Below are positions 34,897 through 43,443 of a DNA stretch of 51,190 nt, piece by piece; within the stretch, counting starts at the first letter, position 1; each line of letters starts with the position of its first letter. Origin of the DNA: Bacteroidota bacterium (GTDB lineage: Bacteria > Bacteroidota > Ignavibacteria > Kapaibacteriales > NICIL-2). The stretch spans positions 1 through 51,190 of the forward strand of contig JAIBAE010000024.1 in NCBI GenBank assembly GCA_019695345.1, written 5' to 3'. The translations under genes and the position numbers were made by a program. The notes below the pieces were generated by a model. That model was not told the DNA's origin, ran no database searches, and saw nothing but the letters and a program-made list of their open reading frames with translations.

Positions 34897-37713
34897 ATGA
34901 CAGCGCAAACAAAAGATATTGTTATCAGTAATGCTCGGGTTAATAACCTAAAAAATGTAAGTGTGCGTATCCCAAGAAATACGTTAACAGTGATTACCGG
35001 TGTGAGCGGTTCGGGGAAATCGTCGTTAGCTTTTGATACGCTATACGCAGAGGGGCAGAGAAGGTTTGTTGAGTCATTATCTTCTTATGCCCGACAGTTC
35101 CTTGAGCGTAAAAACAAACCCGATGTAGATAGCATTACAGGATTGCCACCTGCCATTGCGATTGAACAAAAAACTTTATCAAGAAATCCGCGTTCAACCG
35201 TTGGAACCACTACCGAAGTGTATGATTACTTACGTTTATTGTTTGGAAGGATCGGCGCAACCAAATGTAAAAACTGTGGACGTAGTGTAAGGAAAGATAC
35301 ACCGCAATCGGTAACACAAGAGGTGAATGGATGGAATGAAGGTGATAGAATATATATCATGTTTGCATTGCCACCTACAAATGAATCGTTACAAGCAGAA
35401 CTTGATAAATGTATATCGCTGGGGTTTACCCGAGTGATGAACCAAAACACTTTTGATATTATTGATGTTCAGGAAGAGCAATTACCAAAGGGTTTAGCAC
35501 TTGCTGATTTGTTGGTTGTAAGTGATAGATTGATTTTACGCCACGATGAAGAAACGCAATCGCGGGTGTTTGATTCCATTGACTCATCGTTCCGTTACGG
35601 AGCAGGAAAAATTGTAATTAGAAATGTGACTGAAGGCGCATCATACTTTTATAGTAACAAGCATGAGTGTGCATACGATGGAACAGAATATTTAGAACCT
35701 GAACCACGTTTGTTTTCGTTTAACTCTCCGTTTGGAGCATGCCCAACATGCCAAGGGTTTGGGCGTAGTATAGGTATTGATGAAGATCTTGTTATACCCG
35801 ATAAAACAAAATCGTTGAGGGCTGGCGCGGTGCATCCATTTAAGATTCAGTACACATCTAACTTGCAATCGGAGATGTTAGCATCTGCAAAGTCAAACGG
35901 AATCCCAGCCGATGCACCTGTAGCTTCGTTTACTGAAGAACAATTACATTGGTTGTGGCATGGTGCAGGTTCCTTTACCGGTATTAGCGGGTACTTTAAG
36001 GAATTGGAAGAAAAATCATATAAGGTGCAGAATAGGATTATCTCTGCTAAATACCGTGGATATACCCGTTGTAACGTTTGTAATGGTTCGCGTTTAAGAA
36101 CATCGGCAAGGCAAGTATATATAGGTGATATGAACATCCCGACCTTAGTGAAAATGACGATTGACGATGCGTGCGTGTACTTTGCAGAAATGAAGTTGAC
36201 TGCCTATCAGGAAGGAATTGCATCGCAGTTATTAAAGGAAATACGTTGGCGTTTGCAGTTGCTTGTTGATATAGGTGTTGGGTATTTAACACTTGATAGG
36301 TTATCGCATACATTAAGTGGCGGGGAATCGCAACGGTTGAACTTGGCAACATCGTTAGGAAGTTCGTTGGTTGGAACGTTGTATGTGTTAGATGAACCTA
36401 GCATCGGGTTGCACCCTCGCGATACTTATCGCCTAATAAACATAATGCACCGTTTAAGAAATCTTGGTAATACAGTTGTAGTTGTTGAGCATGACCCGGA
36501 CATTATTAAAAGTGCTGACCGAGTGATAGACATAGGACCCAAAGCCGGTGAACTTGGCGGCGAAGTAATGTTTAATGATATTATTGCAAATATCTATGAA
36601 TCGGAGACATCTCTTACCGGCGAGTATTTAAGCGGACGTAAGAATATTGAAGTGCCGAAAAAACGTCGCAAAGGAAACGGTGAACATGTTAAACTAATTG
36701 GCGCACGCGAACACAATGTTGATATACCTGAATTAGACATTCCGTTAGGTACCATGACCGTTGTTACCGGTGTTAGTGGGTCGGGTAAAAGCACGTTGAT
36801 ACACGATATTTTATATGCTAATCTGAAACGACATTTTGGTGGATTTAATGGAGTAGTAGGGAAGTGCGAAGAAGTGATTGGTCTTAATAATATTGATGAT
36901 GTTGAAATGATTGACCAATCTCCAATTGGTCGTTCTTCGCGCTCAACACCTGTTACGTATACAAAAGCATTTGATGCTATTCGCGATGTGTTTGCAATGA
37001 CGCAATCGGCAAAACAATTAGGTTGGAAAGCCGGGCATTTCTCGTTTAACGTTCCCGGCGGACGTTGCGAAACCTGCGAAGGAAGTGGAACTGTTGTTGT
37101 TGAAATGCAATTCTTACCGGACATTGAGTTAGAGTGTGAAGTATGCCACGGTAGTAGGTACAAACGCGAGGCAATTGGCATCCACTACAAAGGCAAGAGT
37201 ATTGTTGATGTTCTCAGCATGACAATTGATGAAGCCGCTGAGTTTTTTAAGGGCACAAAAAAAGTAACAGACAGATTACGGATTTTACAAGATGTAGGTC
37301 TTGGATATTTGCGTTTAGGTCAGTCAAGTTCATTGCTTTCCGGTGGTGAGGCGCAACGCATTAAACTTGCAACGCACTTAGATACCGATAAGGTTGGCAA
37401 GGTGCTGTACATCTTCGATGAACCTACCACGGGTCTGCACATGGACGACATTGCAAAACTGTTGCAGTGTTTCCAACGGTTAGTGGAAAATGGACACACG
37501 GTGTTGATTATTGAACATAATGTTTCAATAATTGCGGCAGCAGATTGGATAATAGATTTAGGACCTGAAGCAGGTTTTGGCGGTGGTAAGATTGTGTGTG
37601 TTGGTACTCCGGAGGCAGTTGCAAAAAACAATTCCTCTTATACTGGTAAAGCACTTAAACCATTGTTTGGTAAAACAGAAAAAGCAAAGAAAATAGTTAG
37701 TACAGGTGTGTAA
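34897..37713 (+). CDS. uvrA: Excinuclease ABC subunit A
   Basis: The product has 938 aa from the ATG at 34897 (a GTG two codons earlier is possible). The N-terminal Walker [21 protein letters not shown] and the signature [12 protein letters not shown] belong to the first ABC unit, and [14 protein letters not shown] with [12 protein letters not shown] to the second. The later zinc finger is complete ([17 protein letters not shown]). In the first zinc module the CPxC pair reads CAYD, paired with GACPTC; I recall a similar change in Bacteroidota UvrA. UvrA finds DNA damage for nucleotide-excision repair together with UvrB. It is transcribed alone and divergently from the epimerase gene. Confidence 0.97.
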   Translation: MTAQTKDIVISNARVNNLKNVSVRIPRNTLTVITGVSGSGKSSLAFDTLYAEGQRRFVESLSSYARQFLERKNKPDVDSITGLPPAIAIEQKTLSRNPRSTVGTTTEVYDYLRLLFGRIGATKCKNCGRSVRKDTPQSVTQEVNGWNEGDRIYIMFALPPTNESLQAELDKCISLGFTRVMNQNTFDIIDVQEEQLPKGLALADLLVVSDRLILRHDEETQSRVFDSIDSSFRYGAGKIVIRNVTEGASYFYSNKHECAYDGTEYLEPEPRLFSFNSPFGACPTCQGFGRSIGIDEDLVIPDKTKSLRAGAVHPFKIQYTSNLQSEMLASAKSNGIPADAPVASFTEEQLHWLWHGAGSFTGISGYFKELEEKSYKVQNRIISAKYRGYTRCNVCNGSRLRTSARQVYIGDMNIPTLVKMTIDDACVYFAEMKLTAYQEGIASQLLKEIRWRLQLLVDIGVGYLTLDRLSHTLSGGESQRLNLATSLGSSLVGTLYVLDEPSIGLHPRDTYRLINIMHRLRNLGNTVVVVEHDPDIIKSADRVIDIGPKAGELGGEVMFNDIIANIYESETSLTGEYLSGRKNIEVPKKRRKGNGEHVKLIGAREHNVDIPELDIPLGTMTVVTGVSGSGKSTLIHDILYANLKRHFGGFNGVVGKCEEVIGLNNIDDVEMIDQSPIGRSSRSTPVTYTKAFDAIRDVFAMTQSAKQLGWKAGHFSFNVPGGRCETCEGSGTVVVEMQFLPDIELECEVCHGSRYKREAIGIHYKGKSIVDVLSMTIDEAAEFFKGTKKVTDRLRILQDVGLGYLRLGQSSSLLSGGEAQRIKLATHLDTDKVGKVLYIFDEPTTGLHMDDIAKLLQCFQRLVENGHTVLIIEHNVSIIAAADWIIDLGPEAGFGGGKIVCVGTPEAVAKNNSSYTGKALKPLFGKTEKAKKIVSTGV

Positions 37714-37727
37714 TATTTTGTTTCGGT

Positions 37728-37790
37728 ACTACGCCGTAGCAAACCTTCTGCGCCGTCACTCGGGCGGGAAATGACGGTGCAGCGGCGCTG
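37728..37790 (-). repeat. Family A repeat, solo L arm (left of the 79-aa ORF)
   Basis: Plus-strand CGCCGTAGCAAACCTTCTG leads into GCGCCGTCACTCGGGCGGG and ends with a degenerate GCAGCGGCGC. With the R arm at 38057 it brackets the small ORF in inverted orientation. Confidence 0.75.
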
Positions 37791-37813
37791 AAGTCACACT
37801 ATTTGAAATCAAT

Positions 37814-38053
37814 ATGTTGAATTTTCTTCAAGTGGTCTCAGTTATCGTCATCGGATTATGTATAACTCTTTATTTGCTATTGATTTTAGGTGTTATATCA
37901 TGCCTAGTAAGTACTTCAAAAGATGTTACAGCTAATCATCAATTGTTAATCCTGTATTTTATTGCAATTTTCATCACAACTATTTTCTGTGTTCCTAGTA
38001 TTATGCTATATAGATATACAGATAAAAAGTTAGCTAAATCCAAGGAAAACTAA
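37814..38053 (+). CDS. Small two-helix membrane protein, unknown
   Basis: The product has 79 aa. Two hydrophobic segments are clear: about 4-32 (LQVVSVIVIGLCITLYLLLI) and about 43-65 (LLILYFIAIFITTIFCV), with a short polar loop and a basic tail TDKKLAKSKEN that would face the cytoplasm. I recognise no family. It lies alone between uvrA and a convergent ATP-grasp-like gene, and is bracketed within 24 bases on the left and 3 bases on the right by inverted family A repeat arms. No SD site is obvious. The membrane-like composition makes a real gene more likely than chance, but expression is unproven. Confidence 0.55.
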   Translation: MLNFLQVVSVIVIGLCITLYLLLILGVISCLVSTSKDVTANHQLLILYFIAIFITTIFCVPSIMLYRYTDKKLAKSKEN

Positions 38054-38056
38054 ATT

Positions 38057-38126
38057 GCGATGCTGTAAGGTTCGTTCCCGACCGGGTTGCGGCGCAGTAT
38101 GGCTCGCTTCGGAAGAGGCGGGAAAC
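38057..38126 (+). repeat. Family A repeat, solo R arm (copy 3)
   Basis: GCGATGCTGTAAGGTTCG, TTCCCGACCGGGTTGCGG and CTTCGGAAGAGGCGGGAAAC. It begins 3 bases after the small ORF and ends 1 base before the stop codon of the convergent gene. Confidence 0.85.
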
Positions 38127-38127
38127 A

Positions 38128-39321
38128 TTATTCATCACCAAAGAAACAAAGTGTAGCTCCTGTCCAGTCTATACTATTAAATCGGGCACCCATCATTGCA
38201 CCGCGTCCGCTACGTACTAAGGATATTGTAGGGATAGGCGTAGGAGAATCGGGCAACCAAATTACCATGCAACGAATTTCGAGTTTGTTCATTCCCAAAG
38301 GTGTATATAAACATTCTGCATAGTGTATTTTTTCCATCAACACCCAATTGTGTTTTTCGGAATCAGGAATTGATTCAATATCCTGAGTAGTAGGGTTTAC
38401 GTTCACTCCTTTACCTGCAAATGCATATAGCGGCTTAAGCACGAAGTCATTAAGATTTGTAGGAACTTCTTTGAGCGAATTGAGAAAAAATGTTTTAGGT
38501 ACGGAGTGATGTTTTAGAAATGGTAAGGAATATTTACTCATGCGGAAATACCAATTTGGATGTCCTGCCCACTCTACATTTAATGTATCAGTCCAGTTAA
38601 ATGGTAATGTTACATTGTTTTCTTCAAGTTCATCAACAATGGCGCGGTTGTATATTCTTTTTAAGGGGACTATTGCCCCGCCACGATGGTGGAACAGATT
38701 GTTATCTACTTTTACAATTTCACGTATATCGGTTGGAGAGACATTGGTATATAGTTCTGTTGCTTTGAAGTCGGGCAAGGTTTTTTGATTAAAAGGATCG
38801 AACTCAAGTAAACAAACATTATCGGGATGAAGATCTCCAACAATAGCTTGATGTAACAGATGAAGATACTCATCGTTGTTTAGTTGACTGAAGTACGGCG
38901 TAAATTCTTTACCAATACCGTATGTTGATTTAAAGGATTCACTCAGAAGATATTCATAGCCAAATAATGATGGAAATCCCTGTAGCTCAACCAGCTTTGG
39001 AATGTATTCTCCTTCAATCTGCGAAACAGCGAAGTCTATTACACAAAACATGGGATGTTCTGCTTCATTCTGTACCATGTATTGTTGCTGAATTGCTCGT
39101 TTGGTTTGTTCTTTATACTCTGGAGTAACGCACTCTGTTGCCAGCGCAATTGCTGCTTCTGCAATTGCGTTCTTTAAATCGTGCCCGCAAAAAGCAGGTG
39201 ACTCCATTACACGAAATGGGATTGTACACCCTAAAGTTCTTTCCATTCCACTTACAAATTCTGAGTGTTTTTGTGGAGAATACAAAGTATTTACAAAATA
39301 TTTTTGAGTGTTGGGAAGCAT
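38128..39321 (-). CDS. ATP-grasp-like protein, unknown substrate
   Basis: The product has 397 aa from the ATG at 39321; an upstream TTG at 39345 overlaps the candidate promoter, so it is rejected. No signal peptide. Late in the protein FVLKPLYAFAGKGVNV looks like the ATP-grasp lysine and glycine-loop strand, NWVLMEKIHY like the purine-contact strand, and EIRCMVIW with SGRGAMMGARFN like the metal-binding end. The N-terminal part contains VELQGFPSLFGYEYL and GDLHPDNVCLLEFDP, which do not match a family I can name. ATP-grasp enzymes join carboxylates to amines or thiols; a peptide or amino-acid ligase is possible but unproven. Confidence 0.6.
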   Translation of the reverse strand: MLPNTQKYFVNTLYSPQKHSEFVSGMERTLGCTIPFRVMESPAFCGHDLKNAIAEAAIALATECVTPEYKEQTKRAIQQQYMVQNEAEHPMFCVIDFAVSQIEGEYIPKLVELQGFPSLFGYEYLLSESFKSTYGIGKEFTPYFSQLNNDEYLHLLHQAIVGDLHPDNVCLLEFDPFNQKTLPDFKATELYTNVSPTDIREIVKVDNNLFHHRGGAIVPLKRIYNRAIVDELEENNVTLPFNWTDTLNVEWAGHPNWYFRMSKYSLPFLKHHSVPKTFFLNSLKEVPTNLNDFVLKPLYAFAGKGVNVNPTTQDIESIPDSEKHNWVLMEKIHYAECLYTPLGMNKLEIRCMVIWLPDSPTPIPTISLVRSGRGAMMGARFNSIDWTGATLCFFGDE

Positions 39322-39342
39322 AATAATCTGTGTAAAGTTGTT

Positions 39343-39350
39343 CAAAAATA
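39343..39350 (-). promoter_or_regulatory. Candidate -7 element for the ATP-grasp-like gene
   Basis: Minus-strand TATTTTTG, 21 bases upstream of the ATG at 39321. It supports that start over the TTG at 39345. Confidence 0.5.
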
Positions 39351-39372
39351 GAAAATTTGAGGGTTTTTAATC

Positions 39373-39406
39373 CTACGTAACAGGGATACTCAGTAAGTCT
39401 ACGTAA
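39373..39406. repeat. Direct repeat CTACGTAA x2
   Basis: CTACGTAA at 39373-39380 and 39399-39406, 26 bases start to start, each containing palindromic TACGTA. They sit in the divergent gap and could be operator half-sites. Confidence 0.35.
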
Positions 39407-39486
39407 ATTTTTTCAAAAAAGAATTAAAGTTTACGAAAAAGCATCCGAAAATACACGTACAAAGCCCACGCATGGACCCGCGTATA

Positions 39487-39545
39487 GCACCAACCGGTGC
39501 AACTCCTCACGGAAGAAATTTCACCACAGCTTAGTTGCAGGAGTT
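39487..39545 (+). promoter_or_regulatory. Possible SD-sequestering leader of the FN3 protein gene
   Basis: A GCACC-AACC-GGTGC mini-hairpin (39487-39500) is followed directly by AACTCCT (39501-39507), complementary to AGGAGTT (39539-39545) inside the Shine-Dalgarno region GCAGGAGT (39537-39544). The pairing would hide the ribosome site. Confidence 0.4.
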
Positions 39546-39548
39546 ATC

Positions 39549-41057
39549 ATGAAACCTTTAGTTACCATTTTAGCAATCTTCGTTTTTGTTATAGTACCTA
39601 ATGTTATTTCTCAAACAGTTGCAGAGATTTCATTGTACAAACCATTAAACGGAGAAATGGGTGTTTCTACAACGCCTACAATTCGTTGGCAGACTAACGT
39701 GGGAGATGTTTATCAAGTACAGTTATCTCGCGCTACAGATTTTAGTAGCATAGCAATGAGTATGACTGTTCCGGCAACAACAAGCGCAACTGAAATTATG
39801 GTTGGCGGATTAGAATATAACACAACATACTTCTGGCGTGTTAGAAATTCCCAACAGCCTACATGGTCCACAGTGTTTACATTCAGCACTTCAGGTGCAC
39901 CTTTAACTTCAGCGTTGTTAACAACACCGCCAAATGGTGTAACTATGGCGTACACATCTGCTTTGCCATTAGAATGGAATGTAGTTGATTATGCAACCGG
40001 ATATGATATTCAAATTAGCACAACGCAACTTTTTGTTTCAACCGAAGTTGATGCTCACGTAGATGTAAATCAACTTACAGCTACAACATTAAAAGATAAC
40101 AATACATATTACTGGAGAGTTCGCGCTACCAATGGTGATACTAAAGGTGAGTGGTCTTCGGTTGCACGTTTTAACATTGGTAATGAAATGTTAGCAGTAC
40201 CTGCATCACCTGTATTAGCAACACCGGGTAATGGTACAGTAAATGCAAAAACAACACAAACATTGGCATGGCAACCCGTTGTTAATGCAGTTAAGTATGA
40301 AGTTGAAGTTTCTCCAACTCCTCAGTTTTTTACAGTTACATATAAGGCGGTAACCGAAGAAACTACAACATCTGTAGTGAACAATCTCAACCCTAATATG
40401 AAGTATTTCTGGCGTGTAAAATCCAGCAATACAAATGGCGAAAGTGTATGGTCATCTGCGTATACATTTATTACAGGTAAAGCTCCTTATGCACCGCAAT
40501 TAGCGTTACCTGCTCACGAATCTGCTGTTGCTCCAACATCTGCGGTAATGTCTTGGGATAACGTGCCAGAAGCAACCGGTTATCATATACAGGTTTCTAC
40601 AACCTCAACATTCAGCGATATTATCTTTGAAGAAAAACACGTAACCGGAAATTCAATCAGCACTACGTTTCCAGAAGACAAATTGTTGTTCTGGCGAGTT
40701 CGTTCGGAAAATGAGTTTGGTTCAGGTACATGGTCACCCTGGAGATTCTTCAAAACAAACAATACTATTAACGTAGTTACAAAAGAATCTGATTTACATT
40801 TAAGCAATATCACCGTTAGCCCAAACCCAGGTGGAAATGTTGTTTCAATTTCTTACATCGTTCCGGCTAAAGGTAAAGTACAGCTAACAATCTTGGATGA
40901 AATGGGAAGCCCGGTAGCAACATTATTAAACGATACACAAGATGTTGGCTCTTACCAAATTCCGTTAGTTCTGAAATCTATCGAACAAGGAGTATACATG
41001 TATCATATCAGTTATAATGGAATTGTGGAAACAGGTAAGTTTGTTATTGTGAAATAA
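39549..41057 (+). CDS. Secreted FN3-repeat protein with T9SS sorting domain
   Basis: The product has 502 aa. The signal peptide is MKPLVTILAIFVFVIVPNVIS. Four fibronectin-III-like modules follow (about 25-120, 121-215, 216-315, 316-410), each with an F/YWRV strand: TTYFWRVRN, NTYYWRVRA, MKYFWRVKS and LLFWRVRS. The last about 80 residues are a T9SS sorting domain (NITVSPNPGGNVVSISY, LTILDEMGSPVATL, QGVYMYHISY, terminal KFVIVK). The modules resemble the two in the BNR protein at 28263, so they belong to one module pool. It is a surface or matrix protein without visible enzyme motif. A strong SD site sits 5 bases upstream, and a terminator follows. Confidence 0.9.
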   Translation: MKPLVTILAIFVFVIVPNVISQTVAEISLYKPLNGEMGVSTTPTIRWQTNVGDVYQVQLSRATDFSSIAMSMTVPATTSATEIMVGGLEYNTTYFWRVRNSQQPTWSTVFTFSTSGAPLTSALLTTPPNGVTMAYTSALPLEWNVVDYATGYDIQISTTQLFVSTEVDAHVDVNQLTATTLKDNNTYYWRVRATNGDTKGEWSSVARFNIGNEMLAVPASPVLATPGNGTVNAKTTQTLAWQPVVNAVKYEVEVSPTPQFFTVTYKAVTEETTTSVVNNLNPNMKYFWRVKSSNTNGESVWSSAYTFITGKAPYAPQLALPAHESAVAPTSAVMSWDNVPEATGYHIQVSTTSTFSDIIFEEKHVTGNSISTTFPEDKLLFWRVRSENEFGSGTWSPWRFFKTNNTINVVTKESDLHLSNITVSPNPGGNVVSISYIVPAKGKVQLTILDEMGSPVATLLNDTQDVGSYQIPLVLKSIEQGVYMYHISYNGIVETGKFVIVK

Positions 41058-41083
41058 CGTAACGACATCCCACGATAAAAATT

Positions 41084-41120
41084 AAAATCCTTCAGATGAT
41101 TTCGTCTGAAGGATTTTTTT
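41084..41120 (+). terminator. Intrinsic terminator of the FN3 gene
   Basis: AAAATCCTTCAGA (41084-41096) pairs perfectly with TCTGAAGGATTTT (41105-41117), followed by TTT. A-rich sequence upstream allows bidirectional action. Confidence 0.9.
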
Positions 41121-41121
41121 G

Positions 41122-41189
41122 TTTGCTATCGCAAGACCGCACCGGAGCTACATTTACTAACCATTCCCACACATTGCGGGAGAGAGAAA
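41122..41189 (+). repeat. Family E intergenic repeat (copy 4)
   Basis: The left box TTTGCTATCGCAAGACCGCA continues into CC, and the right box is TTGCGGGAGAGAGA. It sits just after the terminator, between convergent genes. The remaining 117 bases to the OmpA-domain gene show nothing clear. Confidence 0.8.
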
Positions 41190-41306
41190 CTTGACCTTTC
41201 AAACAATCGTTTCACGATAGAGGTTATTTTGGTAGTAGTTGTTTCTGCTGCGCAACGCTTAGCTCTTTTGAAAGTAAAGTTTTGGTGCGCATTGTGTTAA
41301 CAAAAA

Positions 41307-43253
41307 CTATTTAACACGAATTCTAATCGAACGATTGAGAAATCTTCCCTCGGGTTTAGAATCATCAAACTTATCGTTAACAACACCCGATGTAATGTTA
41401 AATTTTGTACCGCTAATTGAACGAACAAATGCTTCTGTTGTTTTGGCTCTGCGTTCGGAAAGCTCTTTGTTGCGTTGTTCCTGACCAAGAATATCCGCGC
41501 TACCAAGAATCTCAATGGTTGCTCCGGCAGGTAATTTCTCAATAAGCTGTTTTAGTAGTTCTTTGTTTGGTATTGTCATTTCGCTACTGTTGTAATCAAA
41601 GCGTAAAATCGCATCGAAAGAAATCAAACTAAGCTCTATCAATTCTCTTTTTAATGTTGTTAGTTCTATTCCTGCCTCGTCGTTTGAATTTAATCGTGGA
41701 GGAACATTTGCCTCGAGTGTGATTTTGAATAATCCTTCATCACTTTGTAAACGTTGTGTAAAAGCAACTTTACGGCGTTCAGTGCCGGCAAACGTTTGTT
41801 CCGGAACTACATTTGTTAGAGCATGAATTGTTTCATTCTCTAGATATTTTGCATCAATATCAAGCACCATCTCGCCTTTTATTTGAACAAATTTTTGGCG
41901 GGCTACATATTCTTGTAAAGGAGCATCGTTCACTACAATTTCTACACGTCGGTTCTCTTCACGTCCTTCAGGGAATTCCTGATTTGAAGCCACTCTGGGG
42001 TTAACGGAAGCTTTAATAGCAATTCTATCTTTCGAAACACCAAGCCGCTCTAAAGCCGACTCTACATTCTCGGCACGTTTCTTAGCCAAGGCAATTCCAT
42101 CTTTTTCTTCGCTGCCAGATGTAGAACCCTCAAGAACAAGAGTTGCCTTTGGATTTTGCTTCATGATATTAGCCATAGAACGCAGAATAGCACGGTGGAA
42201 TTCTACAGCCGAATCTGCCTCGAACTTTGCATCCGGGTCTGTAATGTAGCGTGAAGGAATTTCACTACCGTTCAACTCAAAAAATACTGCATTAACCAAA
42301 GGTAAAGATGCTCGTAACTCATTACCGGTTTGAAGAATAGCGTTAAGGCTGTCAATACGAGCAGTTAATATTGGTAATGGTTTTATAGGTTCGGGTTTAT
42401 AGGTAACTATAGGTGGTGGTATAACAGTATCTTTTTTAACAGGTGGAGGCGGTGGTGGCAGTTCAGGTGATTTCTGCAAACTGAAGCGTAATCCTAACTC
42501 TGCCATGATAGAAAACACTTTCCAACTTTCAGTTGTAGTTATGTTATTAAACATATACTCCAATGAGACCTGTTGTGTAAATGCCGATGATTTACCTACA
42601 GGCAATAGGTTTTCAATGGATAACCCGGCACCAATCAATGGGGACGTTATATTCTTAATACTTTCATTTTCAGACGATATTGCAATTGTTTGTGTTTGTG
42701 TTTTTACATAGGTAGCATTGTCCGGTTGAACAATTTGTTGAGATTGTGTAAAAGTAGGTGATATTGGAAATGCTATAATTCCTTTCGCGCCAACTCTCAC
42801 CGAACTTTTTCCGATATCCAATATATGATACTTTATTTCAGGTGATACGTCAAGATATTGTAACGATGAGGCGATTCTATTTTCAAACTCTGCATTAGTT
42901 ACAGTATTAGTTGTAGCATTAAGTATTGGATATATAGGATTTGATTCTTGATATAAAGTACCATTTCTGTTTTTTAAACCAATATTAATACCAGCATATA
43001 ATTGGGAACTCAATGGTGATTCAAGACTAAGTCCAAAATTAATGGCACTACCAACTCCATGTGTAAAAATGCCACACTCTTGTATGTTGTTTAACCCCGA
43101 TAATGAACTTGAATGAAAATTTAACATATAGCCAACCCTAGGTTGTATCGCTAACCATTCTCGTTCTATGGGTAACGCAGATTGAGAATAAACAACTGAT
43201 ACAGAGATAATAGCTATGTAAAAAAGGATAGAAAGTATTTTCCGGTAATCCAT
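41307..43253 (-). CDS. Outer-membrane protein with two OmpA-like regions
   Basis: The product has 648 aa from the ATG at 43253 (an upstream ATG adds a non-signal extension). The signal peptide MDYRKILSILFYIAIISVSVVYS is followed by a beta-rich N-terminal region (about 25-255) typical of an outer-membrane barrel, a Pro-rich linker (PELPPPPPPVKKDT), then a first OmpA-like peptidoglycan-binding domain (LVLEGSTSGSEEKDG, REENRRVEIVV) at about 310-440. A second OmpA-like domain covers about 540-648 (LRFDYNSSEM, ILGSADILGQEQRN, LNRSIRIRVK). Such proteins tie the outer membrane to the cell wall. It diverges from the Kgd-type gene. Confidence 0.85.
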   Translation of the reverse strand: MDYRKILSILFYIAIISVSVVYSQSALPIEREWLAIQPRVGYMLNFHSSSLSGLNNIQECGIFTHGVGSAINFGLSLESPLSSQLYAGINIGLKNRNGTLYQESNPIYPILNATTNTVTNAEFENRIASSLQYLDVSPEIKYHILDIGKSSVRVGAKGIIAFPISPTFTQSQQIVQPDNATYVKTQTQTIAISSENESIKNITSPLIGAGLSIENLLPVGKSSAFTQQVSLEYMFNNITTTESWKVFSIMAELGLRFSLQKSPELPPPPPPVKKDTVIPPPIVTYKPEPIKPLPILTARIDSLNAILQTGNELRASLPLVNAVFFELNGSEIPSRYITDPDAKFEADSAVEFHRAILRSMANIMKQNPKATLVLEGSTSGSEEKDGIALAKKRAENVESALERLGVSKDRIAIKASVNPRVASNQEFPEGREENRRVEIVVNDAPLQEYVARQKFVQIKGEMVLDIDAKYLENETIHALTNVVPEQTFAGTERRKVAFTQRLQSDEGLFKITLEANVPPRLNSNDEAGIELTTLKRELIELSLISFDAILRFDYNSSEMTIPNKELLKQLIEKLPAGATIEILGSADILGQEQRNKELSERRAKTTEAFVRSISGTKFNITSGVVNDKFDDSKPEGRFLNRSIRIRVK

Positions 43254-43384
43254 AACGTGCATCCATGATAATAGATAGTGCAAATATCGGATACTTTGAT
43301 AAGAAAAACAGAAATGTTAGGAACTGTTTACATCCTACTTAATGTTTTGCCGATACTTACGTTTTAATAACTTGTGTTAATATG

Positions 43385-43392
43385 CAAAAGTA
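43385..43392 (-). promoter_or_regulatory. Candidate -7 element facing the OmpA-domain gene
   Basis: Minus-strand TACTTTTG, the mirror of the plus-strand element at 43403-43410. Use would give an about 125-base leader for the OmpA-domain gene. Confidence 0.35.
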
Positions 43393-43402
43393 TGAGTTTT
43401 CG

Positions 43403-43410
43403 TACTTTTG
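43403..43410 (+). promoter_or_regulatory. Candidate -7 element for the Kgd-type gene
   Basis: TACTTTTG matches TAnnTTTG, 33 bases before the chosen ATG at 43444. It forms an 8-bp perfect inverted repeat with CAAAAGTA at 43385-43392. Confidence 0.55.
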
Positions 43411-43443
43411 CCGCTCACCATAAACAACAATAATCGAACCAAT

